Assembly (NCBI GenBank): GCA_025056115.1
Contig: JANWVM010000007.1
Span: forward strand, 1 to 64,000
Direction of reading: 5' to 3'
DNA from: Gloeomargarita sp. SKYG116
GTDB taxonomy: Bacteria; Cyanobacteriota; Cyanobacteriia; Gloeomargaritales; Gloeomargaritaceae
Length of the DNA stretch: 64,000 nucleotides
Below the pieces are notes generated by a model. It worked only from the letters and a program-made list of their open reading frames with translations, did no database searches and was not told the DNA's origin. Shown piece after piece: positions 18,650 to 30,650 of this stretch; positions within the stretch are counted from its first letter, which is position 1; each line of letters begins with the position of its first letter. A program made the position numbers and the translations under genes.

Positions 18650-19723
18650 CTAGCTGGCCAGATACTCCCGGATATTCACCCGCCGCCGCCGCAGGTGTTC
18701 CAGCGCCTGTTGTTCCAGTTGCCGTACCCGCTCCCGCGAGAGGTTCAGCCGCTTGCCCACCTTGGACAGGGACAGCTCCTTGCCGTCATGCAGACCAAAT
18801 CGCAGGCTGATGACCTCCCGTTGTTGGGGCGTCAATTCCGCCATCAACCGCTCCAGGTCGCCCCGCAGCGCTTCGCGAGTGGTGAAGTCCTCCGGCGACA
18901 TCCCCTTATCCTCTAGGAGTTCGCCCAGTTCCGTGTCCTGGTTGTCGCCGATGCGCAGGTCCATGGAAATCGGTTGCCGTGCCATCGTCAGGTATTCGCG
19001 AATCTGGGCCGGCTCCAGCTCGAGGGCCTGGGCAATTTCCGATGGCGTCGGGGAACGGCCCAACTGCTGGGACAACTCCCGCTGCGTTTTCTTGATCTTG
19101 TTCAGCTTTTCCGTGATGTGAATTGGCAGCCGGATCGTGCGGGCCTGCTGGGCAATCGCGCGGGTGATCGCCTGGCGAATCCACCAGTAGGCATAGGTCG
19201 AGAACTTGTAGCCGCGCGTGGGGTCAAACTTTTCCACCCCCCGTTCCAGCCCCAGCGTTCCCTCCTGAATCAGGTCCAGCAGCTCCAGATTGCGCTTCTG
19301 GTACTTCTTCGCAATCGACACCACCAGCCGCAAATTGGCCTCAATCATCCGCTGTTTGGCCCGCTGGCCCCGCCGGAGGATTTGGCGCAACTCTTCCACC
19401 GACAGGCCTGCCCGCTTGGCCCATGCTTCTTCGTCAGGCGGTTGTCCCGTCTCTGCCGCCATCTGGTCGCGCAACTCCAGCAGGCGCATCATTTGTTGCA
19501 CCTGTTTGCCATACACGATTTCCTCTTCATGGGTCAGTAGCGGCACCCGCCCAATTTCCTGCAGGTAGGTGCGCACCATGTCAGGTGTGACCGACCCCCG
19601 TCGCCCAGTATCCAACTCCGCCGGGCTGACCAGGTCATTGTCCAAGTCATCGTTGGGAAGATCAGGGTAGTCGTGCATCATGGGTTCATCCATAGGGTGG
19701 GGGAGATCAAGCGTTAGTTCCAA
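18650..19723 (-). CDS. RNA polymerase sigma factor, RpoD family (group 2-like)
   Basis: The protein (up to 357 aa) contains sigma regions 1.2 ([19 protein letters not shown]), 2 ([26 protein letters not shown]), 3 and 4 with the helix-turn-helix [20 protein letters not shown]. It lacks the long region 1.1 of the primary sigma factor, so I place it among the non-essential group 2 factors of cyanobacteria (SigB/C/D/E type) without choosing one. The longest frame starts at TTG 19723; ATG 19693 is an equally good start. A consensus-like promoter lies about 180 bp upstream. The methyltransferase gene follows immediately. Confidence 0.92.
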   Translation of the reverse strand: MELTLDLPHPMDEPMMHDYPDLPNDDLDNDLVSPAELDTGRRGSVTPDMVRTYLQEIGRVPLLTHEEEIVYGKQVQQMMRLLELRDQMAAETGQPPDEEAWAKRAGLSVEELRQILRRGQRAKQRMIEANLRLVVSIAKKYQKRNLELLDLIQEGTLGLERGVEKFDPTRGYKFSTYAYWWIRQAITRAIAQQARTIRLPIHITEKLNKIKKTQRELSQQLGRSPTPSEIAQALELEPAQIREYLTMARQPISMDLRIGDNQDTELGELLEDKGMSPEDFTTREALRGDLERLMAELTPQQREVISLRFGLHDGKELSLSKVGKRLNLSRERVRQLEQQALEHLRRRRVNIREYLAS

Positions 19724-20056
19724 AAGAAATTAGTTCAGGGACACTTGCCATACCTCAGGCTCAAGGCTACGTCCCAGTCACCTTCATTTGGATTTCTGTA
19801 ACCAGCGCCACGCCTTAGCCAAAGTGCCCCTCGTAGCCTACCGGTTCGCCAACTAGCCAACGCCTACCGTCGCTTAACGTTACAGCGATGAGTTTCTCTA
19901 TTAACATGATAAACCAAATGTATCCTTGTGTAAATTCATACGTGGCCCAAGATATAGCGGATTGACTCCTGAACGAGATTTCATCCTTTACTTACTCCAG
20001 TATTTCAAAGATGGATAGTGCCTGACAAGAGACGGTTGCCGCCCTGCCAGAGTTCC
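19724..20056. other. Intergenic region upstream of sigma factor
   Basis: This 333-bp stretch lies between the HerA-like gene and the sigma factor gene (both minus strand). Its central part is AT-rich and holds one good promoter reading toward the sigma gene (described separately), which implies a leader of about 170 nt. No ORF or recognised RNA was seen in the leader. Confidence 0.5.
19906..19934 (-). promoter_or_regulatory. Predicted sigma-70 promoter of sigma factor gene
   Basis: On the minus strand TTTACA (19934-19929) and TATCAT (19911-19906) are spaced by 17 bp. The start of transcription would fall near 19899, leaving a leader of about 175 nt. Confidence 0.55.
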
Positions 20057-21700
20057 CTACAACCCCAAATCCCGCCGGGCGGAACGGGCGCGAGCCAACA
20101 CTTTCTCCCGGTCCTGTTGATGGTCGAGATAACCCAGCGCTTGGTAAAAAGCCTCATCATAGGGACGGGTTTGCATCACCACCGGCATAGGCACCGCGTG
20201 GCCGAGTACCAGCGCCTGCTGCTTGGAGTCCAGCTTGGCCAGTACCGAACGCAACCCCTGGCTACCCGCAATGCCCGTAAAAATGGCGTCAATGTCTTTT
20301 TCATCATTCAACAGCGCCGTAATTCGGGTGCCAATTTGCGACATCACCTCGTTATCGATCCCCGACGGGCGCTGGTCCACCACCAGCAGGGTCACAAAAT
20401 ACTTCCGCATCTCCCGCGCAATCGTGCCGAAGATTGTCTGGTGAGCAACGGCGGGATTCAGAAAACGGTGGGCCTCCTCAATGGTGATGACCAGTTGCCG
20501 GGGCCGGTCGTTCGGGTCTTTGGATTGTAAAAATTTCTCGGCTTTTTTCACATAGGAGCTATGAATCCGGCGGGTGATGATATTGGTAGCCAACATGTAG
20601 GCCAGTAAATTGGACTGGGAGCCAAATTCAATCACCACATGTTTCCCTGCATCCAAGTCCCGCAGAATTTGTTGAACGTAATTATTGGCCGACGCCGAGC
20701 GAATATAAGACAAGTTTTCTAAGCGCTGAAGCTTGCGCTGCAGGGCCATAATGGCGGCTGGACTGCCCCGGCGAGTTTGGCAAAATTCCTGAATTTCGTC
20801 ATTCGATAACTGGAGAAGCTGGCTAATCCACTGGTTGCCATATTCCGCCCGCAGGATATTGGCATTTTCAATGCTCGCCTCCGACAGATTCAGCACCTCC
20901 CGTAGCAATTCCAAATCCTCTACTTCAATTTGGTCGAGGCTAATCCATAGTTCTTGCGCCTGGGGTACGCCCCGTCGCTTGGTGGAGGCTGGGTCAAGGG
21001 TATAAATCTGCACTTGGTCTGGAAATAGCTGTTTTAACCCTTTAACCGTGGAAACTTCCTTGCCCTCCTTCATCGCCTCCCAGCCATACTCCGAGTGCAT
21101 GTCGAAAATCAAATTCACTGCTGCCTGTTTGTGAATGATGCCGCACAAGAGTAGCCGGGTGAGAAAGGATTTGCCGGTTCCGGATTTCCCAAAAATGCCA
21201 TTACTGCGCTCGACAAACCGATTGAGGTCAATACAGATAGGGACATCCATGTCCAAAGGCCGACCAATAGCAAAATTGCGCCGGTGCGGGTCATCTTCCC
21301 AGCCAAATACCGACCGGAAATCCTGCTCAGACGCCTCATAAACTTGACTGAAATGACTGGGCACTGTTTTGACTGGCAGTAATTCCATCGGTTGGTCCCC
21401 ATCACCCGTGACTAACACCAACATGGGGCTGAGGTTGATGGTGGAATAGGTACCCGTACCAGCCAACACTTGTGTGAGAAATTGATTGCGGGGATCGGGA
21501 GGGTCAGCGAGAATGCGAGGGCTGGCCGTTCCCAATACCACATCCGTCAGCATACAAAAAAAGCGGGCGCGCCGTCCCTGCACCACTAGAAATTTCCCCA
21601 CCCGTAAATCTTCTACCGAGACATCGGGGTGCAACCGCACTTCTAAACCTTGCGTCAGCGACCCTTGAATGACGACACCGAGGGGGGTTGTATTGGTCAT
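20057..21700 (-). CDS. HerA-like ATPase (DUF87)
   Basis: This 547-residue hexameric-type ATPase has an N-terminal HAS-barrel-like domain (residues 1-100). Its ATPase core has Walker A GKSGTGKS (about 169-176), the segment FDMHSEYGW, Walker B LVITIEEAHRF, and a C-terminal arginine-finger region with SGIDNEVMSQIGTRI. HerA normally partners the nuclease NurA in DNA end resection, or acts in defence or DNA transfer; no nurA or other nuclease lies beside it. Cyanobacterial members of this family are usually solitary, so a housekeeping DNA-repair role is the safer guess. Confidence 0.85.
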   Translation of the reverse strand: MTNTTPLGVVIQGSLTQGLEVRLHPDVSVEDLRVGKFLVVQGRRARFFCMLTDVVLGTASPRILADPPDPRNQFLTQVLAGTGTYSTINLSPMLVLVTGDGDQPMELLPVKTVPSHFSQVYEASEQDFRSVFGWEDDPHRRNFAIGRPLDMDVPICIDLNRFVERSNGIFGKSGTGKSFLTRLLLCGIIHKQAAVNLIFDMHSEYGWEAMKEGKEVSTVKGLKQLFPDQVQIYTLDPASTKRRGVPQAQELWISLDQIEVEDLELLREVLNLSEASIENANILRAEYGNQWISQLLQLSNDEIQEFCQTRRGSPAAIMALQRKLQRLENLSYIRSASANNYVQQILRDLDAGKHVVIEFGSQSNLLAYMLATNIITRRIHSSYVKKAEKFLQSKDPNDRPRQLVITIEEAHRFLNPAVAHQTIFGTIAREMRKYFVTLLVVDQRPSGIDNEVMSQIGTRITALLNDEKDIDAIFTGIAGSQGLRSVLAKLDSKQQALVLGHAVPMPVVMQTRPYDEAFYQALGYLDHQQDREKVLARARSARRDLGL

Positions 21701-21799
21701 AAATCCCGTCCACGCTACTTCAAATTGGTTCTATCCTAATCTGAATATCCAACAAATGGGGAGAAAAAGCATCGTTTTTCGTAGCCGAGTCGTAGATGC

Positions 21800-21900
21800 G
21801 ATAGCTAGGTTATTTAAGCTTGTCTTAGGTCGCAAGGCGCAGCCCCGTCCTGGGTTTTCCCATCCCCTAACCTGTAGTTGTCGTTGGAGTCGCCAGGTAC
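21800..21900 (+). repeat. MITE-like repeat, copy 3 (diverged)
   Basis: This roughly 100-bp stretch aligns with the copy at 21923-22026. Shared blocks include ATAGCTAGGTTATTT at the left edge, GCTTGTC, GGTCGCAAGGCGCAGCCCC and a T-rich GGGTTTTCCCATC. The right edge is degenerate (GCCAGGTACATC). It forms a tandem pair with copy 2. Confidence 0.55.
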
Positions 21901-21922
21901 ATCTCCGTTCTGAATTTTCTGA

Positions 21923-22026
21923 TATGGCTAAGCCATTTCTGCTTGTTATAGCCTTGGGTCGCAGGGCGTAGCCCCACCTTTGGTTTTTCTCTCATCTTCC
22001 TGACAAACTGAAGCAGCGCAGCTATA
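21923..22026 (+). repeat. MITE-like repeat, copy 2
   Basis: This 104-bp element runs from TATGGCTAAGC to GCGCAGCTATA, which are imperfect terminal inverted repeats. Its core GCAGGGCGTAGCCCCACC followed by TTTGGTTTTTCTCTCATC is nearly identical to the minus-strand copy at 5165-5266. It lies in the roughly 415-bp gap between the HerA-like gene and psbA, just beyond the psbA terminator. The rest of that gap holds copy 3 and no gene. Confidence 0.75.
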
Positions 22027-22046
22027 TCTCTCCGAAAACCACCCGC

Positions 22047-22072
22047 AAAAAAATACCCCCAGGGTTGGGGGT
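22047..22072 (-). terminator. Rho-independent terminator of psbA
   Basis: On the minus strand a CCCCCA/TGGGGG hairpin with a 3-nt loop is followed by TATTTTTTT. It starts 44 bp after the psbA stop codon. Confidence 0.85.
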
Positions 22073-22115
22073 GAACTGCTCCTCACACTGAGGTTCTGAA
22101 CTTAACCAGTATCAG

Positions 22116-23186
22116 TTAGCCATTGATCGCCGGAGCCACAACCGGTTCGGCAGAAGCCAAGTCCAAGGGGAAGTTGTGCGCATTGCGCTCGTGCATCACT
22201 TCAATCCCCAGGTTGGCCCGGTTGATCACATCCGCCCAGGTGTTGATCACACGACCTTGGCTATCCACCACAGACTGGTTGAAGTTGAAGCCGTTCAGGT
22301 TGAAGGCCATGGTGCTGATGCCCAGCGAGGTGAACCAGATGCCCACCACCGGCCAAGCCGCCAGGAAGAAGTGCAGCGAACGGCTGTTGTTGAAGCTGGC
22401 GTATTGGAAAATCAACCGCCCGAAGTAGCCGTGAGCCGCAACGATGTTGTAGGTTTCTTCTTCTTGGCCGAACTTGTAGCCGTAGTTCTGGGACTCATCC
22501 TCGGAGGTTTCCCGGATCAGAGAGGAAGTCACCAGAGAACCATGCATGGCGCAGAACAGAGCACCACCGAACACACCGGCCACACCCAGCATATGGAAGG
22601 GGTGCATCAGGATGTTGTGCTCGGCTTGGAACACCAGCATGAAGTTGAACGTACCGGAAATCCCCAAGGGCATCCCATCAGAGAAGGAACCTTGGCCGAT
22701 CGGGTAAATCAGGAACACGGCAGTCGCAGCCGCCACTGGCGCGGAGTAGGCCACGCAAATCCAGGGCCGCATCCCCAACCGGTAGGACAGTTCCCACTCC
22801 CGACCCATGTAGCAGAACACGCCGATCAGGAAGTGCAGAACGATCAACTGGTAGGGGCCACCGTTGTACAGCCACTCATCCATGGAGGCTGCTTCCCAAA
22901 TCGGGTACAGGTGCATCCCAATTGCGTTGGAGGAGGGCACCACTGCAGCCGTGATGATGTTATTGCCGTACAGCAAGGAACCAGACACCGGCTCACGAAT
23001 CCCGTCGATGTCCACCGGGGGAGCCGCAATAAACGCGATGATGAAGCAAGCTGTGGCAGTCAGCAGGGTGGGGATCATCAACACACCAAACCAGCCCACA
23101 TACAGCCGGTTGTCTGTGCTGGTCACCCACTGGCAAAACTGCTCCCACAGGCTAACGCTCGAACGACGTTCCAGGGTTACAGTCAT
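22116..23186 (-). CDS. psbA: Photosystem II D1 protein, E130 (high-light) type
   Basis: D1 is the photosystem II reaction-centre subunit that binds P680, pheophytin, QB and the Mn4CaO5 cluster. The protein has 356 residues. Residue 130 is Glu (YMGREWEL), the state of D1:2/PsbA3-type high-light forms; low-light forms have Gln. Functional residues are present: Y161, D170, E189, H190, H198, H215, S264-region YASFNNS, and the C-terminal Mn ligands in [12 protein letters not shown]. The processing site follows LDLA, leaving a 12-residue extension [12 protein letters not shown], shorter than the common 16. C144 and P173 exclude the PsbA2-like variant; residue 212 is Cys. It has its own promoter and terminator. 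Confidence 0.97.
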   Translation of the reverse strand: MTVTLERRSSVSLWEQFCQWVTSTDNRLYVGWFGVLMIPTLLTATACFIIAFIAAPPVDIDGIREPVSGSLLYGNNIITAAVVPSSNAIGMHLYPIWEAASMDEWLYNGGPYQLIVLHFLIGVFCYMGREWELSYRLGMRPWICVAYSAPVAAATAVFLIYPIGQGSFSDGMPLGISGTFNFMLVFQAEHNILMHPFHMLGVAGVFGGALFCAMHGSLVTSSLIRETSEDESQNYGYKFGQEEETYNIVAAHGYFGRLIFQYASFNNSRSLHFFLAAWPVVGIWFTSLGISTMAFNLNGFNFNQSVVDSQGRVINTWADVINRANLGIEVMHERNAHNFPLDLASAEPVVAPAING

Positions 23187-23237
23187 GGTCGTATAAGTCC
23201 AGTAAACGACAACACTGAGGGAAAACTCCCTGGCTGT

Positions 23238-23266
23238 ATATTAGCCCAAATGTCGGGTTTTGTGAA
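23238..23266 (-). promoter_or_regulatory. psbA promoter
   Basis: On the minus strand TTCACA (23266-23261) and TAATAT (23243-23238) are spaced by 17 bp. The predicted transcript starts near 23231 and has a leader of about 45 nt, as is usual for cyanobacterial psbA. Confidence 0.65.
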
Positions 23267-23306
23267 GGACTGTTACAGGGTTTTTATATTTTTGTGGCTA
23301 AGGGGG

Positions 23307-23669
<363 letters not shown>

Positions 23670-23734
23670 TCAACCCTCTCCCAGTTTCTCAGAATTTCGG
23701 TAAGCTAAATGGGAAAATTGCCAGCCGCAGCGCC

Positions 23735-24613
23735 ATGCTGACCAATCAAGACCGCGTCCAGGTACTCAGCGAAGCCTTGCCTTACATTCAGAAGTTCGCC
23801 GGGCGAACCATCGTCATCAAGTACGGCGGGGCAGCGATGAAAGATGAATCCTTAAAACAGCAGGTGATCAGCGATGTCGTGTTCATGTCCTGTGTTGGGA
23901 TTCGCCCAATCTTAGTGCATGGCGGCGGGCCGGAGATTAATGCTTGGCTGGATAAGTTGGGTATTGCGCCCCAGTTCAAAAATGGGTTGCGGGTCACGGA
24001 TGCTGCCACGATGGAGGTGGTGGAAATGGTGCTAGTGGGGCGGGTGAATAAAGAGATTGTGCGTTTGATTAACCAAGCAGGGGGCAGAGCAGTGGGAGTG
24101 GCCGGTGTGGATGGTCATCTGATCCAAGCGCGGCCCGAAGGTTCAGACGACATCGGTTTTGTGGGGGAAGTCAAAAGCGTGGAAACCCATTTATTAGAGA
24201 CCCTGATCCAGGCAGGCTATATCCCTGTGGTGTCCAGCGTCGCCGCTGATGAAACCGGCCAAGCCTACAACATCAACGCCGATACGGTCGCTGGAGAAAT
24301 TGCTGCCGCGCTAGGGGCTGAGAAGTTAATTTTGCTCACCGACACCCCTGGCATTCTCCGGGACCCCAAAGACCCCAGCACCCTATACCATTTCTTAAAT
24401 ATCCAGCAAGCCCGAGAGCTGATTGAGCAAGGGGTGATCCGGGGTGGGATGATCCCCAAGGTAAACTGCTGCGTGCGGTCGCTGGCCCAGGGCGTAAAAG
24501 CAGCGCACATTCTCGATGGCCGGTTGCCCCACGCGCTCTTGCTAGAAATTTTTACCGACACCGGCATCGGCTCAATGATTGTGGCTTCAGGGATGGGGAG
24601 ACTCCACAGTTAG
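23735..24613 (+). CDS. argB: Acetylglutamate kinase
   Basis: ArgB phosphorylates N-acetylglutamate, the feedback-controlled step of arginine synthesis; in cyanobacteria it is activated by PII. Visible motifs are [30 protein letters not shown] and the C-terminal [14 protein letters not shown] 23735 gives 292 residues, close to the family length. An in-frame ATG at 23654 would add 27 residues without similarity and would leave only 2 bp to the divergent HIT gene. The N-terminal helix needed for arginine inhibition ([13 protein letters not shown]) is present. Confidence 0.93.
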   Translation: MLTNQDRVQVLSEALPYIQKFAGRTIVIKYGGAAMKDESLKQQVISDVVFMSCVGIRPILVHGGGPEINAWLDKLGIAPQFKNGLRVTDAATMEVVEMVLVGRVNKEIVRLINQAGGRAVGVAGVDGHLIQARPEGSDDIGFVGEVKSVETHLLETLIQAGYIPVVSSVAADETGQAYNINADTVAGEIAAALGAEKLILLTDTPGILRDPKDPSTLYHFLNIQQARELIEQGVIRGGMIPKVNCCVRSLAQGVKAAHILDGRLPHALLLEIFTDTGIGSMIVASGMGRLHS

Positions 24614-24654
24614 GTTGGTTCTCAAGGTGAGCTGCATAAAATGGGAGCGGACTC

Positions 24655-25107
24655 GTGGCTCGCCGCGTTATGCGCAAGTTGCTGTTTCTGGACTTTGACG
24701 GGGTGTTGCACGCGGAGGGGGAAGAACCTTTGACTCGCTTGCCCTTCGTGGAACAGTGCTTACTAACCCTCCCCTACCTGGACATTGTGATCAGTTCAGC
24801 ATGGCGGCATGGGCATCCCTTTGAAGCGTTACGGTCGTTGTTTAGCCCGCCCTTACGGCCCCGTGTTGTGGGCATGACACCAATTCTCCCCGATGGGCTG
24901 TGCCCTGGGGGCCGTCGCCGCGAAATCGAGGCCTTTCTCGCCAGTGAACAAGCCTGTAGCTGGGTGGCCTTAGACGACATGGCAGAATTGTTCGCCCCTG
25001 CCGACCCGCATCTGATCTGGGTGGACCCCTTGGCCGGCTTTACTGACCAGGAGGGAAAAATTCTACTGACCTGGTATCAAACTGGGCAACTCCCCCAATT
25101 GATTTAG
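24655..25107 (+). CDS. HAD-like domain protein
   Basis: The protein is about 145-150 residues. It has the HAD nucleophile motif FLDFDGVLH (DxD-like, D-F-D), a second motif VISSAWRHG and a late acidic motif WVALDDM. This is the compact 'HAD domain in Swiss Army Knife RNA repair'-type fold seen in many single-domain bacterial proteins. The substrate is unknown. The start is GTG 24655 or ATG 24670 (MRKLLFLDFDG). It follows argB by about 40 bp and converges on the TPR gene. Confidence 0.75.
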   Translation: MARRVMRKLLFLDFDGVLHAEGEEPLTRLPFVEQCLLTLPYLDIVISSAWRHGHPFEALRSLFSPPLRPRVVGMTPILPDGLCPGGRRREIEAFLASEQACSWVALDDMAELFAPADPHLIWVDPLAGFTDQEGKILLTWYQTGQLPQLI

Positions 25108-25110
25108 ACA

Positions 25111-25704
25111 CTAGCGTTGCATTTGCCTGGTGCGCTCCAGTTCCCGCTCCAGGGCTTTGTAGAGGGAAAATTGCTTGCGGGCGCGAGCGACTTGAATCCC
25201 CTGCTCAAAATCAGCGATAGCACCGGCAATATCCTGCATCTGCCGCTTAATCGTACCCCGCAATCCGTAAACCGCTGCTTGCTGGGGGTCCAGCGCCAAC
25301 GACTGGTTCAAATCGGCCAAGGCGGGTTCGAGTTCCTTGCGATGGCGAAACCGGAGCAGCCCCCGCAAGGTGTAGGCCGGGGCATAGGTCGGATTGAGTT
25401 GAATGGCTTTCTCTGCATCGGCCAAGGCGGCGGCGTCCTGTCCCAAGAAACTGTAGGCTTGCCCGCGCTGGTAATAGGCTTCAAAACGCTGGGGTTGCAC
25501 CTGAATCGCCTGGGTAAAGGCAGCAACGGCCACTGTATATTCCCGCAACGTCAAGGCTTCCTGTCCGCGCTCTAGGTGGTCAAAGTAAGTTTGCAGGGCG
25601 GGACTTAGGGGCGATTTCTGCGCAAATGCGGGCGTAACCCCCAAGAATACTAAACTCAGACCAACTCCAAGCCATTGACCGATGTAGCGCGTTTTCATCA
25701 TCAA
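25111..25704 (-). CDS. Exported TPR-repeat protein
   Basis: The product has 197 residues with a signal peptide (about residues 1-28, ending TPAFAQ). Three to four tetratricopeptide repeats follow (GQEALTLREYTVAVAAF, YYQRGQAYSFLGQDAAAL, AVYGLRGTIKRQMQDI). It is probably periplasmic and works through protein-protein contacts. The partner is unknown. Confidence 0.85.
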   Translation of the reverse strand: MMMKTRYIGQWLGVGLSLVFLGVTPAFAQKSPLSPALQTYFDHLERGQEALTLREYTVAVAAFTQAIQVQPQRFEAYYQRGQAYSFLGQDAAALADAEKAIQLNPTYAPAYTLRGLLRFRHRKELEPALADLNQSLALDPQQAAVYGLRGTIKRQMQDIAGAIADFEQGIQVARARKQFSLYKALERELERTRQMQR

Positions 25705-25836
25705 CCGACGGCTTTATTCCAGCCCCATTCTACAGTCACGCCCCTTGAGCTGGTCAGAGCTGAAACCAACAACCGTGCTTCACCCTGCGCCCCAAGGAAT
25801 AGTACGCCGGAGTGATCCCCAAAACTGGTACATTAA

Positions 25837-27980
<2,144 letters not shown>

Positions 27981-28016
27981 TAACTAAAACAATCTACACG
28001 TTTCTTAAGTATCTTT

Positions 28017-28046
28017 AGACTACTTTAACAACAGCAATGTTGTCAA
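28017..28046 (-). promoter_or_regulatory. Predicted promoter of second sigma factor
   Basis: On the minus strand a perfect TTGACA (28046-28041) and TAGTCT (28022-28017) are spaced by 18 bp, with the gene start about 37 bp downstream. Confidence 0.5.
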
Positions 28047-28155
28047 AGTCTATGCCCCGATAGTCAGGGAAATGAGGGGATTCAGAAAAAAACAAGGCAG
28101 GGCTGCCCCCAGTGACCTAAGGCGGGACCAGCATAGATGACTGAACTGTAGCGAC

Positions 28156-28183
28156 AAAAAAACAGGGGGGTATCCCTCCCCTG
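28156..28183 (-). terminator. Rho-independent terminator of sodB
   Basis: On the minus strand CAGGGG/CCCCTG forms a hairpin with a 9-nt loop, followed by seven T. It begins 28 bp after the sodB stop. A weaker GC-rich palindrome followed by T-rich sequence at about 28086-28111 could be a backup. Confidence 0.8.
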
Positions 28184-28210
28184 CCAGCGCAAGATGCTGT
28201 ATTTGCAGAG

Positions 28211-28816
28211 CTAGGCTGTCGCAGCGGCGTACTGAGCGCTGACAAAATCCCAGTTGATCAGGTGGTCAATGAAGTCCTGGGCGTAGTCAGGCCGCCGGTT
28301 CTTGTAGACCAGGTAGTAGGCGTGTTCCCACACATCCATCGTCAGCAGGGGAATTTGGTTGAAGCACAAGGGGTTATCGGCGTTGAGGGTTTTGGTCACC
28401 TTGAGCGTGCCGTTTTCCAACACCAGCCAGGCCCAACCGCTGCCGAATTGGGTGACCCCTGCCTGCTTGAAGGCGTTTTTGAACTCCTCAAAGCTGCCAA
28501 AGTCAGCCTTGATCTTGTCCGCCAGCGCGCCTGTGGGTTCACCCCCGCCCCCTGGCTTCATGCAGTTCCAGTAGAAGGTATGGTTCCAGGCTTGCGCGCC
28601 ATTGTTGAAAATGCCCACCTTGCTGGGGTCACCGTAGGTTTTTTTGATCACCTCCTCAATGGGCATCTGGTCATACTCGGTGTCCTTGACCAGGTTGTTG
28701 TAGTTGGTCACGTAGGCCGCATGGTGCTTGCCGTAGTGATAACTCATCAACTCTTCCGTGATGTAGGGCGCCAGGGCGTCTTGGGGATAGGGTAATTCGG
28801 GTAATTGGTAAGCCAT
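28211..28816 (-). CDS. sodB: Iron superoxide dismutase
   Basis: The 201-residue cytosolic enzyme dismutes superoxide. Metal ligands are visible: His in MSYHYGKHH, His in QAWNHTFYW, and Asp and His in MDVWEHAYY. The segments AQAWNHTFYW and FGSGWAWLV are those of Fe-type rather than Mn-type enzymes. There is no signal peptide or membrane anchor. A terminator follows. Confidence 0.95.
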   Translation of the reverse strand: MAYQLPELPYPQDALAPYITEELMSYHYGKHHAAYVTNYNNLVKDTEYDQMPIEEVIKKTYGDPSKVGIFNNGAQAWNHTFYWNCMKPGGGGEPTGALADKIKADFGSFEEFKNAFKQAGVTQFGSGWAWLVLENGTLKVTKTLNADNPLCFNQIPLLTMDVWEHAYYLVYKNRRPDYAQDFIDHLINWDFVSAQYAAATA

Positions 28817-28901
28817 ATGCCAATCCTTCCTCAGATGGGTTGGGTTGCCCCTCTACTGTAGCGCAAACCTAGTCATACTCGTAACGAGTCTGGATAATCC
28901 C

Positions 28902-29278
28902 CTAGAAGATAAAAACGCGGTTGCGGGGGTCCACAAACAGGCTGCGCGTGTCTTTGCCGACGGTACGGGTTCGGTGAGCAGGAGACTCAAGGTGTTGCGG
29001 GGGGCATTGTAACTGGCGGCGGCGTGAATTAAAAAGTTGCCGCTGGGGGTGTAGAGCAAGCTGTCGTTGGGTTGCAGTAGAAATGAGGCACTGGCGCGAT
29101 GAGCAAGCGTGCGGGGAGCTAGACGGCCCGGTAATTCCACCACGACCGGTTGCCCCGTATTGTTGGTAATGCTGACGGTCACACCGCGTTGCACCGGTAC
29201 ATTCAACGCTCGCGGCTGAGCAACTGCCACCGTGCTGCTGAACAAGACCGGCACCGCTGGTAACACATAACGCCACAT
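28902..29278 (-). pseudogene. Small secreted protein with apparent frameshift
   Basis: The gene starts at ATG 29278 and encodes a signal peptide (MWRYVLPAVPVLFSSTVAVAQ), then a beta-rich domain (VSITNNTGQPVVVELPG, SFLLQPNDSLLYTPSGNF). After LLLTEP, at about 28975-28985, the natural-looking continuation TVGKDTRSLFVDPRNRVFIF lies in the next frame and stops at 28902. The original frame instead runs on with unlikely sequence to 28853. One base change would restore a protein of about 123 residues. It is either a real frameshift or an assembly error. The function is unknown. Confidence 0.6.
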
Positions 29279-29318
29279 GAGGGGTTTCTCCCATGACGAA
29301 GGACTGTTCGTTACTTTA

Positions 29319-29960
29319 TCATCGCCGGCGTCGTTCTAACTCCTGCAAGATGGCTGACCAAGGAACGTGGCAGGCGGCCAGGGCTACCAGAGTGTGATAC
29401 AGCAAATCAGCGCATTCACTGACAATCGCTGCCGGTTGGCGGTCTTTACAGGCCATGATGAATTCCGCGGTTTCTTCGCCGATTTTCTTGAGAATCCGGT
29501 TGTCACCCCCCTCGAACAGATGGCTGGTGTAGGAACCGGGCTGGGGCTGATCGCGGCGCTGGCAGATCAGGTTGTAGAGTTCGGCCAGGCTAGTTGGGGG
29601 GGGCAATTGGGGAGCCGCATCGGGGTCATCCACCAGGTGAAAACAACTGCGAGCGCCGGTGTGACAAGCAATCTCCCCCACCTGTTCTACCCCAATCAGC
29701 AGGGCATCGTGGTCGCAGTCATAGCGCAGCCAGCGCACCCATTGCACATGACCGGAGGTTTCCCCCTTCGGCCAGAGTTGTTGACGCGAGCGACTCCAGA
29801 ACCAGGTACGCCCAGTTTCCAGGGTTTTTTGCAGGGATTCGCGGTTCATCCAGGCGAGCATCAGCACCATGCCGTCTCGGTGGTCCTGGACAATCGCTGG
29901 CACTAAACCCTGTTCATCAAACTTAATTACGTCCAGCGATAGGCGAAATTCCTGGCTCAT
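29319..29960 (-). CDS. hisIE: Bifunctional phosphoribosyl-AMP cyclohydrolase / phosphoribosyl-ATP pyrophosphatase
   Basis: HisIE carries out steps 2 and 3 of histidine synthesis. The N-terminal HisI domain (about 1-115) has [32 protein letters not shown] and the zinc-binding DCDHDALL and [10 protein letters not shown]. The C-terminal HisE domain (about 120-213) has the [12 protein letters not shown] pyrophosphatase helix and ADLLYH. The length of 213 residues is typical of fused HisIE. It is divergent from the small gene at 30005. Confidence 0.96.
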   Translation of the reverse strand: MSQEFRLSLDVIKFDEQGLVPAIVQDHRDGMVLMLAWMNRESLQKTLETGRTWFWSRSRQQLWPKGETSGHVQWVRWLRYDCDHDALLIGVEQVGEIACHTGARSCFHLVDDPDAAPQLPPPTSLAELYNLICQRRDQPQPGSYTSHLFEGGDNRILKKIGEETAEFIMACKDRQPAAIVSECADLLYHTLVALAACHVPWSAILQELERRRR

Positions 29961-30004
29961 GGTAACAATAAAATGAATGGATGACGTTTACGCCTTACTA
30001 CTGT

Positions 30005-30211
30005 ATGACACTTCGTCCCAACGTCGCCGATCAATTCGCCGAGGAGATGGCCGAAGTCATGTTGGAGTCTTTGCGGGACTATCTCATGGACCCCGACGTG
30101 AGCGAGCGCTATGCCCTCGACGAAAATCAAGCTGGGGAGTTCATCGAGCAGGTAGGGCAAGAATTGACCGAGCAACTGCGCCAGCTTTACCTGGAGATAC
30201 AGGAAGAATAA
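30005..30211 (+). CDS. Small acidic protein of unknown function
   Basis: The product has 68 residues, rich in Glu/Gln/Leu and probably all alpha-helical ([34 protein letters not shown]). ATG 30005 gives [11 protein letters not shown]; an earlier in-frame ATG at 29981 is possible. It ends 2 bp before the Nudix gene, so they are co-transcribed. I do not recognise a family beyond a general resemblance to short cyanobacterial hypotheticals. Confidence 0.65.
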   Translation: MTLRPNVADQFAEEMAEVMLESLRDYLMDPDVSERYALDENQAGEFIEQVGQELTEQLRQLYLEIQEE

Positions 30212-30213
30212 GC

Positions 30214-30645
30214 ATGACGGCTGCGCGCACCCCTGCTCCGACGGTGGACATTCTGATTGAACTGGTTGACCGTCCCCACCGGCCCCTTGTGCTTGTTGAA
30301 CGGCATTACCCTCCCTTGGGCTGGGCGATTCCAGGGGGATTCGTGGACTACGGGGAGACGCTAGCGCAGGCGGCCCGTCGAGAGGCGCAGGAGGAAACGG
30401 GGTTATCTGTGCGGTTGGTGACCCAATTTCACACCTACTCCGACCCCCAGCGAGACCCCCGACAGCACACCATCGCCACTGTCTTTATTGCTACAGCGAC
30501 CGGCGACCCCCAAGCCGGGGATGACGCCAAAGGAGTGGGCATTTTTTTGCCGTGGGACGTGCCCCATCCATTGTGTTTTGACCACAGCCAAATCATTCAC
30601 GACTACCTGCAATTTCGCTACTACGGTATTCGTCCGGCAGTGTGA
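30214..30645 (+). CDS. Nudix hydrolase
   Basis: This 143-residue hydrolase has the Nudix box [24 protein letters not shown] with the GX5EX7REUXEEXGU spacing intact. It cleaves nucleoside diphosphates linked to another group; the substrate is not deducible. ATG 30214 follows the previous stop by 2 bp, and the stop of this gene overlaps the region just before ridA (ATG 30651). Confidence 0.92.
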   Translation: MTAARTPAPTVDILIELVDRPHRPLVLVERHYPPLGWAIPGGFVDYGETLAQAARREAQEETGLSVRLVTQFHTYSDPQRDPRQHTIATVFIATATGDPQAGDDAKGVGIFLPWDVPHPLCFDHSQIIHDYLQFRYYGIRPAV

Positions 30646-30650
30646 GACGT

